Shown here: positions 11,246-23,480 of the stretch, in pieces
Numbering within the stretch: position 1 is the stretch's first letter
Layout: each line of letters starts with the position of its first letter
NCBI GenBank assembly: GCA_029204225.1
Contig: CM055109.1
Location: 1,562,673 to 1,626,672, forward strand
Direction: 5' to 3'
Length of the DNA: 64,000 nt
Source of the DNA: Diphasiastrum complanatum
Taxonomy: Eukaryota; Streptophyta; Lycopodiopsida; Lycopodiales; Lycopodiaceae
The notes under the pieces: generated by a model
What the model was told of the DNA's origin: nothing
Databases searched by the model: none
Seen by the model: the letters and a program-made list of their open reading frames with translations, nothing else
Translations under genes and position numbers: made by a program

Positions 11246-12526
11246 GATCCATCAGTTTTGTTTTGGATCTGTAATTTTCACATATGGCAGTAGACATCTT
11301 CACATATGTGTAATTTGAAAATTCTTCTTTTATATACAATTTATGAGTGGATAGCAGGGCATAAGAGATAAGAAAAACAACATTTATATAATTGTATGTA
11401 TAGTATGATTGTGTAATAAGATTTATGGATCGAAGCAGGTTTTGCTCCTTTATTTTGTTCAGATATTGAGAGTAATTTACTTTCCAATCTGTATAAATGG
11501 TCCATAATCCAGGGAAAAACTGATGACTGGCGTATCTGTGAGAAATGGATAAGGGACTAGGCGGAATTTCATGAACATCAAAAACGTTTATTGTTTCCAA
11601 TATATCCACATACTCGTCCAGAGTAGGAAAAATTGTGTTTTCAATTTTTTTCAAATATTCAAGGATATATATATACAAACATCCTATAACAACATGCATG
11701 TAGTTTATTGGCACATTGAACTTATTTTGAACAAAGGCCAAGGCCAAGATACCTTTTTGGTGCATTGTTAGTTTGGCCCAAAAATTCTTAAGAGTGGAGA
11801 AAGTCCAAGGACTTTCCCATTGTTCTTTGGTGTAACCAAAAAGTTTTGGCAAAAATAGGTAATTCATTCTCCATTGGAGTTCTAGACTAAACAGAGGAGG
11901 TAAGAAGGTGGTTAGTTCCTACTGAAATGCAGTAAATTCTAATTTTAGTAGTGAGTAGACTACCTTATTTTTCCTCTGTACATTGCCACTTGGTGAAGCT
12001 TCACTCTACTGTAGAATCATTGCTAAGGTCGGTGGTTCTTCTATAGCAGCTTTGGCAATTGGTTTCAGCTTCTCGGCATCCTCTACATCCTTGACATTAG
12101 TCTACACTGCTTGACCTCTATGGATTTGTTTGAAAACTGAATCAGTCTGGATGGCCTTGTCTGATATATCATGGACTAGCGCATCCGTTTGCATCAACTG
12201 TTCTTGGTGCTAGATTTTTCTTTAGGAATCTGAATCTGGCATGAATGAAATTTTGCCTCTTCTAGCTCTTTCTTCAATTTTTCATAGGCAGCCATCTGTG
12301 GTTGGAGATAAGTCTTTGACTGGAAGGTTTGGATGATCCTCTCTTGGATACCCTTCCAAGCTATCAGATCAATTCTATATTTGCCATGAGATACACATGC
12401 TCCAAGTATTACTTTGATGCTTATTCGCCATAAGATTGCCTCCTCAACTTGTCTCTTATAAATTTTGTTGTCTTTGTTTAGCAACCCAAATTCAAATAAT
12501 TTGAGACTATTCATGTTCTCAAGCAT
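11241..12526 (-). pseudogene. Unidentified protein remnant with coiled-coil segment
   Basis: Reading leftward, an N-terminal block at 12526-12194 (MLENMNSLKLFEFGLLNKD...) contains a coiled-coil-like KLKKELEEAKF. A frame change near 12205 leads into QLMQTDALVHDISDKAIQTD. The frame continues through three TAG codons to a 208-codon open block at 11867-11241 (LFGYTKEQWESPWTFSTL..., FPGLWTIYTDWKVNYSQYL). I cannot name the family. The general build (globular part plus coiled coil, repeated in a retroelement-rich region) recalls the unknown minus-strand ORF at 43460-44591, but I cannot show homology by eye. Confidence 0.45.
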
Positions 12527-13399
12527 GGAATTTCAAGAGGCGTAGTGTTTGATATTAGCAACTAAGAGGCAAAGTTGGAAGTCAATTTATTAGGTATGGT
12601 TAGAATAAAGATCATTTAGGTCAATGTATGAATAGTATTTTGTATAAGAAAATATGATTTTAAGCCAAATCTTTTACTTATGAAATATAGCATGCACATA
12701 ATAAATTAGAATTTAATTGAGAATTATAACAATAAGATTATTTTCTTGTCATAAATAATAAGATCTCCCTAACACTTGTTGAGATTTTTAGTGAATCCAT
12801 ATCATTATAATGAATTTATTTGAATTGGTATGTCTTGGATTCATATGCCAAAAGTCACTGACCCAGCAACCTCATTAAATAAATTGCGTCTCCAACTATC
12901 CCTCACACAAGTCGTATACAATCTGTTTGTGAAATGTCATTATCACCTATTCTTGTTCTTAACAAATATAATATATCTCTGTTGATTGCGTTTGTAATTA
13001 GGTCTATGGTCATGTCTGGGTATTTGACAAATAGGTATTTTCTCCTCGCTTTATCCAGCTTCTACTGTTTGCCATCAAGAATGTGATCAATCAGTGCTAG
13101 AGAGTTCATTCTCTTTTTACTTTTGCTTCTATTGGCATGTGTACACCATGAGTATCAGGCCCTCCTCCTTGTTCTGAATTTCTGTGATATTAACTTGGTC
13201 AAGAATATATTGTTTGACGGCTTGTTTTTTTATGCAATCATGCACCAATTGTCCTGGTCCCATCACAGGTTAAGTCCATTGGATTATGTCTTGAAGGTCA
13301 TGTCTTCCAAACATGGCCCCCAAGTTGTTGCCAAAACCATGACCCAATGATCACTTCATTATTTGAATAGCCTATCCATAAAATCTGATTCCATATCCC
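12527..13399. other. No gene recognised
   Basis: AT-rich sequence. A 75-codon open frame at 13123-13350 has no recognisable motif. Confidence 0.35.
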
Positions 13400-13700
13400 T
13401 ATCTGAAATGCAACTCCCTACCCCACCGGTTTTGGAGACAGTACGAGTTTTGGAGTGCCTATCAAGGGCTAGTACAAGTGTTGCCTAAAATGTATCTCCC
13501 TACCCTGTCTACGTTGTGACTTCTGGACCCCAACTAAAACGTGACTACTTGTCTTAAATGAAACTCTCTACCTAGATGAAACTCTCTCTGCCCCTGCCTA
13601 CATTCACTTTCTGACCTCAACTAAAATGTGACTCCATGTAGTTGCCAAAAATGTGACTCCCTAGATCACTATCTAAAATGCAATACTTTGCCTCAATGCG
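13400..13700. repeat. Degenerate tandem repeat around (A)AATGNNACTCCCTACC
   Basis: The phrase AAATG(C/T)(A/G)ACTCCCTA and its decayed forms recur about seven times between 13405 and 13690 at irregular 30-80 bp spacing, with intervening CCCCAACTAAAA-like phrases. It is probably an old minisatellite. Confidence 0.45.
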
Positions 13701-13899
13701 ACTCGAACCAGCTTCAAGTTGTTGATTTCCAAAAACTCGAAGCAAGTTCAAGTTATTCAATTTCAAATATTTTTTACTAAATTATGTATTATAGTGATGT
13801 TCATATATTTCTTCTACTCTTCAAATACCTAGCTAGTAAATAAGTGTTTGTCCTAAGCCTTTTAATCATTGTATAAGGACCCAACCATCCAGGCCAAAA

Positions 13900-14720
13900 A
13901 TTTTTTTGTTAATTTCATTTTCTTTAAAGGATAATAAACATAAAGTTTCACACTTTTGGGTCTTTAAAAGCACATCCTTAATATAATTTTTTTGGTTAAT
14001 ATAATCTGAAAACTTTAGAAAACATTGTTAATCTGGGACTAGGAGTAAATCAAGAATATCGATTATATAAAGTTTGAAATGGATTCTTGAGCAATCAATG
14101 TATGAAAAGCACGTAGAACATAGAGAGTACATTGATACATAGAGAGATGTGATATCATCTATTCAGCCTTGCAATCTCAACTCAAATCAAGTTCGAGTTG
14201 ATGTTTTGATTGAGATTTTGAAAGCATGAATTCAAGCCTATACAAAAGGATAGGCACTTGGTTGGAGGCAATTTCTTATGCAACTCCATCACATTCCTTT
14301 TCTTATATGCATAAAACTTTCTACTAATGTCATTTTCTTTGAAGGTTAATAAACATAAAGTTTTCAACTTTTTCTGAAGTTTTTAAAAATACATCTTTAT
14401 AATAATATTTCTTTTTTTTTTTTGTTGTGTAATCTATAAATTTTGTAAAATTGCCATTACATATTACTTTTGGTAAAGAATTGTATATCATTGTTGAGCA
14501 TTTTTCAAAAATTGCATATCATTGTTGGGCAATTTTGAAGTTCAAAAAATATTGTAAGAGTCTAAAACTAGGTGGAGATAACATATGGTTTTATGTTATT
14601 TTCAACTTGAAACAAGTTTGAGGATGATTTAATTGACTTTTTTTAAAGCATAAATGTAAACCTATATTAAAAGATAGGCACTGGTTGAAAGTAATTCCTT
14701 ATGCAATTCTTTGCCCCTGC
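13900..14720. repeat. Diverged direct duplication, unit about 410 bp
   Basis: TCATTTTCTTTAAAGGATAA near 13916 recurs as TCATTTTCTTTGAAGGTTAA near 14330. The following AACATAAAGTTT, ACATCTTTATAAT and TTGTAAAAT phrases recur in the same order. The pair AAAAGGATAGGCACTTGGTTG (14245) and AAAAGATAGGCACTGGTTG (14670) continues the match. The two copies are clearly diverged. Confidence 0.55.
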
Positions 14721-15328
14721 TTAAAATATTTTCTTGAGATTCTTTTCATTTTTGAGAGCCCTAGAAGCCTTATGACATTTCCCTTCTTGCAAAATTTTGT
14801 TCATAAGCAAGGTATAGTGTAGAGAATTTATGACTAAAAAACAATGTATTATGATAAATGGTAGAACTCAAATCCCATACAATGAATTTTTAACTCTATT
14901 ATAAGAATCATTTTTTCATTTGAATTCACAAGATTACTATGAGCTACATATTATCATACTATTTACAAAAGCCAAGGAAGAACATCCATTTGCCAAAAAT
15001 GACATTAATGAATTTTACCATAATTGTTCATGAATGTCACAACTCAAATCTCAAAAAAATTCTCATGTCTTTCTCGCTGAAGTTTGAGGAATGTTTTGAT
15101 GAACATAAATCTAAAAGAGTGAAAGTTGTCAAAACATCGCCTCGACTAATTTTCTTTTTTCTGTGATACTCACATAATAGATTTTTTTGATGAGCACTCA
15201 CATAGTCTATTTTCTCAACATGTTTTTCCATCTTGGAAAGTGTACCTTCCAAAATAGTGCACCTTGATGTGGATACAATCAAAGGAGTAACCGATAGCCT
15301 ATAAGGCGGAAACAAAGAATAACTAAAG

Positions 15329-16072
15329 TTAATCAAATTTATATTCGCAAGAATCTTTCAATGGCTCTTGCCCCAATCGATTGTTTTCGATATAATACGG
15401 TATGCTTGGAGCATCTCTAACACGAAGCAAATATGGCCAAAGAATTGTATTCAGAAAATCAACTTCAGAACAATTGTTAAAGGGATGAAGAAAAATCCCA
15501 TTACCAGGTGGATTCATACAAGCTTTGTATGGAGCATCATCAATCAACAAAGTATTGATTGGAAGCATTTCGTAGCATCTGTTCCAAAGGTAGCTCAATG
15601 GCTTGAAAAAAGCTCGAACTTGTCGGTTTTCGAGCATTCTATACTTTGTCTCACTAAAGCATTTTGTTTGATCCCAAATAATATGAAAGTTATAATGTCA
15701 TTTTCCAAGTACTTTAAAAAATGTAACACATTCTTGGATGATTTGCATTGTCATAGAGCTCCAAATCCCGACTTCAAAATGTTGGAACAAATTATCCAAA
15801 AATATTGTTGCTCCTCTACGCAATTGAATTGCGTTATCTCCAAGCATGAAGTATGCACATTCATTATTTGGTTTTCCTTGCCATTTCTTCACAAGAAGTC
15901 CATTCAAGTTAAGTATTATATATTTCATAGGCCGATGACACATTGATAGTCCCAATCCTGCAATACAATCACATTGCAAATTAAGAAAACAAATGTGCCA
16001 TTCATTGAACTTTAATTTGACTTTATAACTAGATACATTTATAATCATCTTCTTGATAAGATTTGGCAACAA
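15329..16072 (-). pseudogene. FCP1/NIF-like HAD phosphatase fragment
   Basis: On the minus strand KYIILNLNGLLVKK is followed about 45 residues later by FEVGIWSSMT. Next comes IWDQTKCFSETKYR, then TLLIDDAPYKACMNPPGNG and FLNTILWPYLLRV. This order is that of the FCP1 homology (NLI-interacting factor) domain of HAD-superfamily phosphatases, which dephosphorylate proteins such as the RNA polymerase II C-terminal repeat. The first catalytic aspartate appears as asparagine (LNLNGLL where the family has LDLN/DLD), and one TGA near 15699 splits the domain in an otherwise continuous frame. The late acidic pair (IDDAPYK) is kept. It is flanked on both sides by the GGTTCGAG repeat field, so it may be a host gene fragment captured by a transposon. 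It could also be a locally decayed gene. Confidence 0.7.
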
Positions 16073-16122
16073 GATAAATTGTCATTCCAAAGAACTTCGT
16101 AATAGACTGAATACCAAAAAAA

Positions 16123-16617
16123 TTATTCTATAAATGTTCCAAATTCATTTATAGTTACAAAATCCATTTCGTCCAAAATTTGTTGAAGCTCTACATTAGT
16201 TTTGGAGCATGCATATGGTCGATGCAATATGTTTCCATGAGTAGGTTTGAATTTATAAAGAGATCCAATCCTAGCTTTACCAAAACTAGTATTCAAAACA
16301 ATTCTGATCTTTTCATCCAAATAATGAAGAGCATAATCACATTGAATGTTTGAATTACTTGGACATTTCAATGGACCTTTTCCACTTTCAATATCCACGG
16401 CAGAATAAGAATCAACAATAGAACAATCCACTGAAAGTGATTTAAAGAAATCAATGTCATCACGCTTGACAAGTGAACAACCAATCTCCTCATTTGTGCT
16501 TGTAGCACATTGCGATGTTTGAAAATACTCCCCAACATTATTTACCAACATATCTTGGTCAATACCATGCACATCCATATTTGTTTCTAATATTGCATCG
16601 TTTTGTAAGTCTTGCAC
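16123..16617 (-). pseudogene. Open frame upstream of the FCP1-like fragment, product unknown
   Basis: A 164-codon frame on the same strand and just upstream of the phosphatase fragment (MQDLQNDAILETNMDVHG... ending INEFGTFIE). It is acidic at the start and then contains CSKTNVELQQILDEMDF. It may be the N-terminal part of the same gene, separated by an intron or by decay between 16123 and 16072. No domain is recognised, so the link rests on position. Confidence 0.4.
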
Positions 16618-16619
16618 TT

Positions 16620-18065
16620 TGCAACATACTCAGCTGAGCTTGAACAGAAACTCACCTTAACTTGAACCTGGTTCAAGTTCCTATCTACAATAAACTCAAT
16701 TCGATAAGACTTGACTCGACACAACAAGACTCGAGTTGGAACTCGAACCCGAACACGACCTAGATTCGAGTACTCAAATTATGTGTATCCAATAAAGCAT
16801 ATGCAAGAATAATATGTAGGTATTATTCACCTTAATCAATCACAATTTGGAAAGTGTTTTAAAACTTGACAACTTGAAGGTTTCGACTTGATGAAATTTG
16901 ACACTAGTCGTAAAATTATGTGACATCTGTTTTTAGAATTTATGGGTGGTTAGGTGACTTTCTTTTTCTTACTATGTACTAAAACATACTCAGCTAAATT
17001 TGAACACGAACTCACCTTAACTCAAACCTGGTTCTAGTTCCTATTTTCAATAAACTCAACTCTCTCTATTAAACTTGACTCGACTTAACAAGACTCGAGT
17101 TTGAACTCGAACCCGAACTCGACCTAGATTCGAGTACTCAAATTATAAAAGCATATGCCTAAATAAAATGTAGGTATTATTCAACATAATCAATCACAAG
17201 TTGGCAAGTGTTTTGAAACATGACAACGCGAACTTAGAAGGTTGTTGCTCTACCCAACTGAGAAGGTTTTGACATGACAAAAATTGACACTAGTCGTAAA
17301 ATTATGGCTCCCCCTATGTTTAGGTTTTATGGGTGTTCTTACAATGTACTAAAACATTATGTGAGTACAGTTTGAAATTAAAGAGCCTCAACTCGAACCA
17401 GCCAGATTCGAGTTGAGAATACTTCACTTTGACCTTAATTTATTGCAAATATCAGATCTTATCAATTTAACTCGTTTACATGTGTACCATGCAATAAAGC
17501 ATACTCAGTTGTACTCCAACTCGTTCTCGAGCTCACCTCAACTCGAGCCTGGTTCAAGTTCTTGTCTCAATAAACTCAACATGACAAGACTTGAGTGACT
17601 CAACAAAACTACATCTCAAAATAGGAATCAAACTCAAACTTGATCTCCACTTAAACAAGATTCGAGTCCTCAACTTCAGATTGCTATGAGTTCTTGTCTT
17701 TCTTCACACCCAACTCGAGTCTGGCAAGAACTCGAACTCAACTCAACTCCACTCAGTTGGCAAGAACTCGAACTCAACTCAACTCAACTCACCTCCACCT
17801 TAATTCAAGCTCAATAAAGTAAACCCTACAGGACTAAACTGAACAAGAATCTATCAACTCAACTTGAACCTTGTTCATCAATCAACCTAGACTTTCATCC
17901 CATGTTCAGCTATTGTGGGGTGTAGCTTGAACCCGAACCAGGTTCGAGTTGTTTATCATCCACTCAACTCGAACCTTGTTCATCAATCAACCTAGACTTT
18001 CATCCCATTTAATCTATAGTTCAAATATTGTGGGGTGAGCTTGAACTCGAACCAGGTTCGAGCTG
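16620..18065. repeat. Inverted-repeat field (AACTCGAACC / GGTTCGAGTT), left part
   Basis: Dense copies of a short palindrome: arm AACTCGAACC, one central base, and the inverted arm. Good copies lie at 16659-16679 (A-to-T variant arms), 17538-17558, 17935-17950 and 18046-18062. Many half-sites (ACTCGAACCCGAA, AACTCGAGCC) lie between. A longer unit is also duplicated: 16625-16930 matches 16985-17320. A pentamer run of AACTC lies near 17720-17800. Such clustering of a short palindrome resembles the subterminal transposase-binding repeats of CACTA-type elements. GGTTCGAG also resembles the tRNA B box. Confidence 0.7.
17247..17262 (-). other. tRNA A-box-like sequence
   Basis: On the minus strand the sequence reads CTCAGTTGGGTAGAGC, which matches the tRNA A-box region (CTCAGTTGGTAGAGC) with one extra G. 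It is followed by CAACCTTCTAAGTTCG, reminiscent of an anticodon arm and a weak B box. A copy lies at 40794-40809 in the homologous block. It is probably a tRNA-derived SINE scrap rather than a working tRNA gene. Confidence 0.4.
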
Positions 18066-19189
18066 AGAAATCTCAACTTCAATCTAATTTCATGATATCT
18101 TGATCATGAACTTGAACTAGAATTGAACTTAAAACTAAATCTAAACTTCACATTGAAGAAGAAACTTCACCTGAAATTTAAATGAATATGAATCAGCCTG
18201 AACCAATCTATTTCTGATATAATCTCTGTAGACAAATTAGGTAAGTGTAGATTGCTATGAGTTCTTATTAAATAAGTGTGGATTGCTATAATCATGAACT
18301 TGAACTGGAATTGGTCCCAGTAAAATTGTTGCCTTTGTCACATAACTCAAACAAAACTAGATTGTCACCAACTAGCATGGTAATTTCATTGTATTTGGAT
18401 AAGATAGATACTTTGTCTGCTTAGTCTGATTTCAACCCATATAGAGCATACCCCTTATTGTGCTTGGTCTAATTTCAGGCCCAACAAAAATGGACCTTGA
18501 TTTTAAACAATCAGCATCAACTACTATTTCACAAATAACTATCATACAAAAAGGAAATTAGGTTGAGTCAAATAATAAAACGTCGATATGCAATGAAGCA
18601 ACTTCTAATTAAGCAAACTTCTCAAATTGCAACTTCTCACACATATTTTTTGGTTGCACGTGTAATCAACAATACCTATTACTACTCTAAAAGAACATTC
18701 AAATGTGCAACTTATGTTCTTATCTAAGATCAAGATCTTGATACTCATTCAATATACCATGTGCTTCCAATTCAAATTTGTAAGGCCTCCCAAATCTAAG
18801 GCTACAAGTACTCTTTAAGAATAGTTCATAGCTAAAAGTTTTTTTGATGCATTTGAATAAGAAATATACTCTGCGTGCTTGGCCTGATAGCCCTTATCGG
18901 GATTAAAAATCCATATAGGAGTTATTGAAATAAGCATGATTGTCAACTTTCATGTCTCATGTGTGCACGTCTATTCGAAAGATGGTTTTGATGTACAAGA
19001 AACAATCGAATAACTTATTAAAAGTCTATCATCAAAGAAGTCTAATTTGAGGATTTGATAAACCAAGATTATGTCTTTCTACTTTAAAGGATTTTCAGGT
19101 TGAGGCAACTAAGAAAACATTGACAGTAGGTGAAACAACCTGAAAATAGTGCGCTGGTTGTTACGATTGGGGGGCATCAGACTGATGCT
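18066..19189. other. No gene recognised
   Basis: AT-rich sequence with fading traces of the GAACTTGAACT repeat theme up to about 18320. No coding signal. Confidence 0.35.
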
Positions 19190-19385
19190 GGCCATAGCAA
19201 CGTAGCATGGATGGACTATTTGGCAATCAGATGTCAGAACTGCATTTCTCAATGGGGTTTTGAAGGAAGTCATATACATGACTCAATCATAGGAAATCAA
19301 AGATGAGACTGATCGTGTCTGCCTGTTACAAAAGACTATCTATGGGCTCAAACAAGGATGTAAAGAATGAAACGAAACTCCTCAC
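19190..19385 (+). pseudogene. Copia reverse transcriptase scrap
   Basis: A frame without a start codon reads SDVRTAFLNGVLKEVIYMTQS, a stop, then DETDRVCLLQKTIYGLKQG. This is the catalytic DVKTAFLNG motif and the YGLKQ motif of Ty1/copia reverse transcriptase at their usual spacing. The flanks carry no more pol, so it is an isolated fragment, possibly left by repeat-mediated shuffling within the inverted-repeat field. It comes from a different subfamily than copia-1, whose deletion removes this part. Confidence 0.8.
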
Positions 19386-20949
19386 ATTGCTAGGAGTTCT
19401 CAAATCTTCTTTGCAAACACTGCTTCGGGTTTAGCTACATGTGTATTCTAAAATACCTATTGCTATTTCAGAAGCACATTTATATGTGCAAATTATAGTC
19501 TAATCTCAAGAACTTGTTTTTCAATATGCCATGTGCTTCCAATTCAAATTTGGGAGCCCGCTCAAATCCAAGGCTACTCTACATCATCAATTGAACTGTT
19601 CAAATCATTTAAACTACTAATCAGTTAAATAGGCCAAACTCGTTGTTTCCAGTTCAAAAATGTCAAATGCAAGATCGTCTACACTACTATATTACTGACC
19701 ATCCAACTGTACACAGCGTATTCCTAGCAGTTCAACTACAGAATGTCAAACTCTAATAGAAGATTTCCATATTGTCACTAATCTACAATCAAATTAGTTA
19801 CCTTAATGAAGCTCAACCAGGGCGTAAGGTGCACATTAATTCAACTGGCACAGTTCAAACTATTGAAAGTGTCAAAGGCGAGCTCAACTACATAAACACA
19901 ATACTAAGCTCCCAAGCTAAACTGCGAACTTCAATAGCCCAAGTGTACTACTTCCGATTCAAATTCTGAAGCCCACCCATATTCCAAGTTGAACTGATCA
20001 ATAGCCCATATGTTGTATCTCGAATTCAAATTTAGAAGCACACTCATAACCAAGGCAGCTCTCTTGGAGAAGTCGCTTTAGATGTATTGTGTAGGCGATT
20101 AATCGATATTTGTAGACATTTTTTTTTGAGCTAGATTAGATTGCAGTCCTTATCTCTATATTCACAATATCTGATTCAAATTTGGCTTGCACGCCAAAAG
20201 TATTTGTTGTAGCCAAAGTCTTGGGTCCTTGCGAGCAATTCTTCTCAAGATCTCATTTATGTTATGATTCTCTAGGAGCTTCATCTGTGTAAGCATATAT
20301 TTAGGAACATTCATGGTGTTCATTGGAAAATGGCAAATATCTTTATTAAATCGAGTAATTCTCTTCTAGCATCTTTCGTTAACATTGTGCATCATTGAGA
20401 GAGAACTTAGTAGTTGCTTGCTTTTTGTGGGATCTAAGTGAGAGCCTGATACTAAAGATCTGCCTAGTTCGTCGTCCTTAACTTGAGTAACTGGCATGTA
20501 GAAAAGTGAAGAAACAAAAACAGTGACACGTTGAGGTCAATCAACAAAAACAATATCTGAAGGTAAGCAAGACATACCTCTATCAACTTTTGGAGTAGTT
20601 GATTTTGCTACAATTAGCATAGCTTCATGAGATCCTGGAGTACTTGATGTTGCTATGGTCGAATCCATTTTGTTTTCCTTTGAGATCTTCTGATTTATAG
20701 ACATGAATAAAAGCACTTATCATTAAAAAAGACTTGATAGTACTACTTAGTGAATCAATAAACTGTCAAAAGAAGAAATATATAGGAAACTTATATAACA
20801 CATATTCTTTGACATTGATCATTTGATTTGTTTCAAATGTATGCTTTTTATAACTTAATATTTGTATAATAACAAGAACATAACTTGGGAATAAACACTT
20901 AAGACTTTTGGTTTCAATATCTATTAAAGGATTAGAAAACATAATGTTT
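19386..20949. other. No gene recognised
   Basis: AT-rich sequence with short phrases repeated within it (for example CATGTGCTTCCAATTCAAATTTG near 18760 and 19530, and the ATTCAAATT... phrase near 19960-20040). The 65-codon open frame at 19772-19969 has no motif. Confidence 0.35.
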
Positions 20950-23480
20950 GTATATTTTAGATTAGTCTGTTTGTGGAGATCCTATTCTTTAAAGTCCCAT
21001 AAGGAATTATGTTAAAACCTCACATTAGGTAATCAGATCCATGAATGTGTTATTCCATTCAATTCCTAGTTAAAGTTCAAATCTTGATTGAATGAATGTA
21101 AACATACATACCTTGAATCTAGTTCAATGTAAAAGACTACACCTCTTAGGAGAAAAGCATTGTCATCAAGAGATGGTTTAAGACTTCTTCAAGCTGTGAA
21201 TCCATCTTGCCTTGCTAGGACAAAATGATTCTTCTAACTCGAACCAGGTTTAAGTTTGAAGCGTCTATGTGACAGCAAGAAGTTCTTGGCTCCATCAGAA
21301 TAGTGTCCCTCCAACTCAAACCTAGTTGAACTTGTGTTGCTGTTTTTAAAAACTATTTGTAGATTTATTACATCAAACATTGGATACAATAGTGTGCCTT
21401 TAGCTTGAACTTGGTTAGAGTTGTGAATCAAAACATGTCAGTATTACTAATAAAAAATGTAACATCAACTAAGAATATTATTTTCAGGTTATTGGAAAAA
21501 AATGAATTTACTATATCCCATATTTTGAGGTGCTTAGCTGGTCCAGTAGCTCGAGATTCCTGATTTGGATTGAGGAATGAACAAGAGAATTTGATTCCTC
21601 CTAACTCGAAATAGGCTCGAGTTGTGAGTGTTCATGTGGTTCATAGTTCTTTCTATCACAAACATGACTAAAAGATCATGTAAATTGAACATTTTGTTAT
21701 TGAATTTAGTCTGTGTGTGGATTTTATCCTTTAAGGTCCATAAAAATTTATATTGAAATCTCACATTATTTCTTTTTCTATCACCTTGCTTGGCTCGAAC
21801 ATAACTAGTGTTTGGAGTGATCAGAATAGTGTCCTGCAACTCAATCCTAGTTAAACTTGTGTTGCTAACTTTAAATACTATTGGTAGGTTTATTACATTA
21901 AACATTGGATACAATAGTGTGCCTTTAACTCGAACCTGGTTCGAGTTGTGAATCCAAACATACGCTAGTATTACTAAAAAAACTATAACATTAACTAAGG
22001 ATGTTATTGGAAGGCAATGAATGTACTATATCCCATATTTTGAGGTGCTTAGCTGGTTCAGCAGCTCGAGATTCCTGGTCTGGATATGAACAAGAGAATT
22101 TGATTCCTCCTAACTCGAAATAGGCTCGAGATGTGAGTGTTCATGTGGCTTTCATATATCTTTCTATCACAAACATGACTAAAAGATTATGTAAAATGAA
22201 CATTTTTTTATTTATTTGAGTCTGTGTGTGGATTTATTCATTAAGGTCCATAAAAATTTATATTGAAATCTCACATTAGGTAGGTAACTACTCACTATAT
22301 CAAACAGAATCTATAATTACCATGAATGAGTAATTTAATTCAATTCCTACTTCATGTTACAAATGGATGTATGTCAAAAACATGTATCTTGAACAAGTTT
22401 CAATGTAAAAAACTACACCTCTTACATTGTAATCGGTTTAAGACTACTTAAGCCATGAAACTATGTAACAAAGCATTACCAAAAAAAATATCACTTCGAA
22501 CTTGAACCAGGTTCGAGTTATAAAGTACTAATGTGGCATACACAAGTTCTTGGCTCAAACATGATTGGTGTTTGGAGTGATCACACCATCCATAATTATT
22601 TCCCAAGTACAACTATCGTTGCTGCTCTTAAGTTCTATGTATAGATTTTTGACATCAATCATTGACAAATATAGCGTGCCTTTAACTCGAACCTGGGTCG
22701 AGTTGTGAATTAAACTTGCTAGAATTTCTAGAAACAAATATAACATCAACCAAAAATAGTCCTAACTTGAATAGGGTTCAACTTGTGAAGCATTCATGTG
22801 GCATTTACATTTTCTACCATCACCACCATGACTAAAAGATTAGGAAAAATTAACTTTGTTTGATTTGTTTCAGTCCATTCATGAAGATCCTATTCGTTAA
22901 GGTCCAATAAATATTTATATTAGAACCTCACATTAGGTAAGAACTATTTATTATATCAAGCAAAATGTATGAATACCATGATTGGGTAATTCCACTCAAT
23001 CTCTAATTCAAATTGTGGGGGGATGTGTATCTAGTTTCGGTGTAAAAACTAACCTCTTAGGAGAAAGACATTATCATCAAGATATGGTTTAAGAATACCT
23101 ACAACTATGAATCCAGCTTGCTAGCATTACTGAATGCAGCTTGCTAGCATTACTAGAAAATTTGTTACTCCAAACTCGAACCAGGTTTGAGTTCTGAAGT
23201 GTTTATGTGTCATTCACAAGTTCTTGGCTCAAACATAATTGGTGTTTGGAGTGATCAACCATGTATAAGTTTCCTCCCAACTCAGACCTAGTAGAACTTG
23301 TGTTGCTACTTTTAAATACTATTTGAGATTTTTGGAATCAATCATTGGCAAAAATAGTCTACCTTTAACTCGAACCTGGTTCAAGTTGTCAATTAAAGCT
23401 TGCTGGTATAACAAGAAAAAAATGTGACATCAACTACGATAGTCCTAACTCGAACCAGGTTCGAGTTTTGACATGTTTAT
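20950..23480. repeat. Long-period tandem array carrying the GGTTCGAG palindrome
   Basis: Four to five diverged units of roughly 0.5-0.75 kb. Landmarks recur in the same order. One is the phrase with CCTCACATTAGGTA (about 20990, 21760, 22270, 22930). Another is a phrase ending GCCTTTAACTCGAACCTGG then TTCGAGTTGTGAAT (21376, 21901, 22657, 23340). A third is TTGGTGTTTGGAGTGATCA (21810, 22565, 23240). Perfect palindromes with arm AACTCGAACC occur at 21927-21947 and 23447-23467, and near-perfect ones at 22684, 23173 and 23367. The open frames at 21234-22749 fall in these units and are repeat artefacts. The array stops at the CACTA insertion and resumes beyond it. Confidence 0.75.

Noticed and set aside
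13400-13700. CRISPR-like array
   Set aside because: Repeats are degenerate with irregular spacing, and the context is plant nuclear DNA.
15368-15946. 192-codon plus-strand open frame
   Set aside because: It lies antisense to the FCP1-like fragment, whose minus-strand motifs are clear.
17247-17262. A functional tRNA gene
   Set aside because: Only an A-box-like core and a weak B-box-like site are present; no full cloverleaf can be drawn.
21234-22749. Minus-strand open frames with similar peptides
   Set aside because: Their similarity comes from the tandem repeat units; no protein motif is present.
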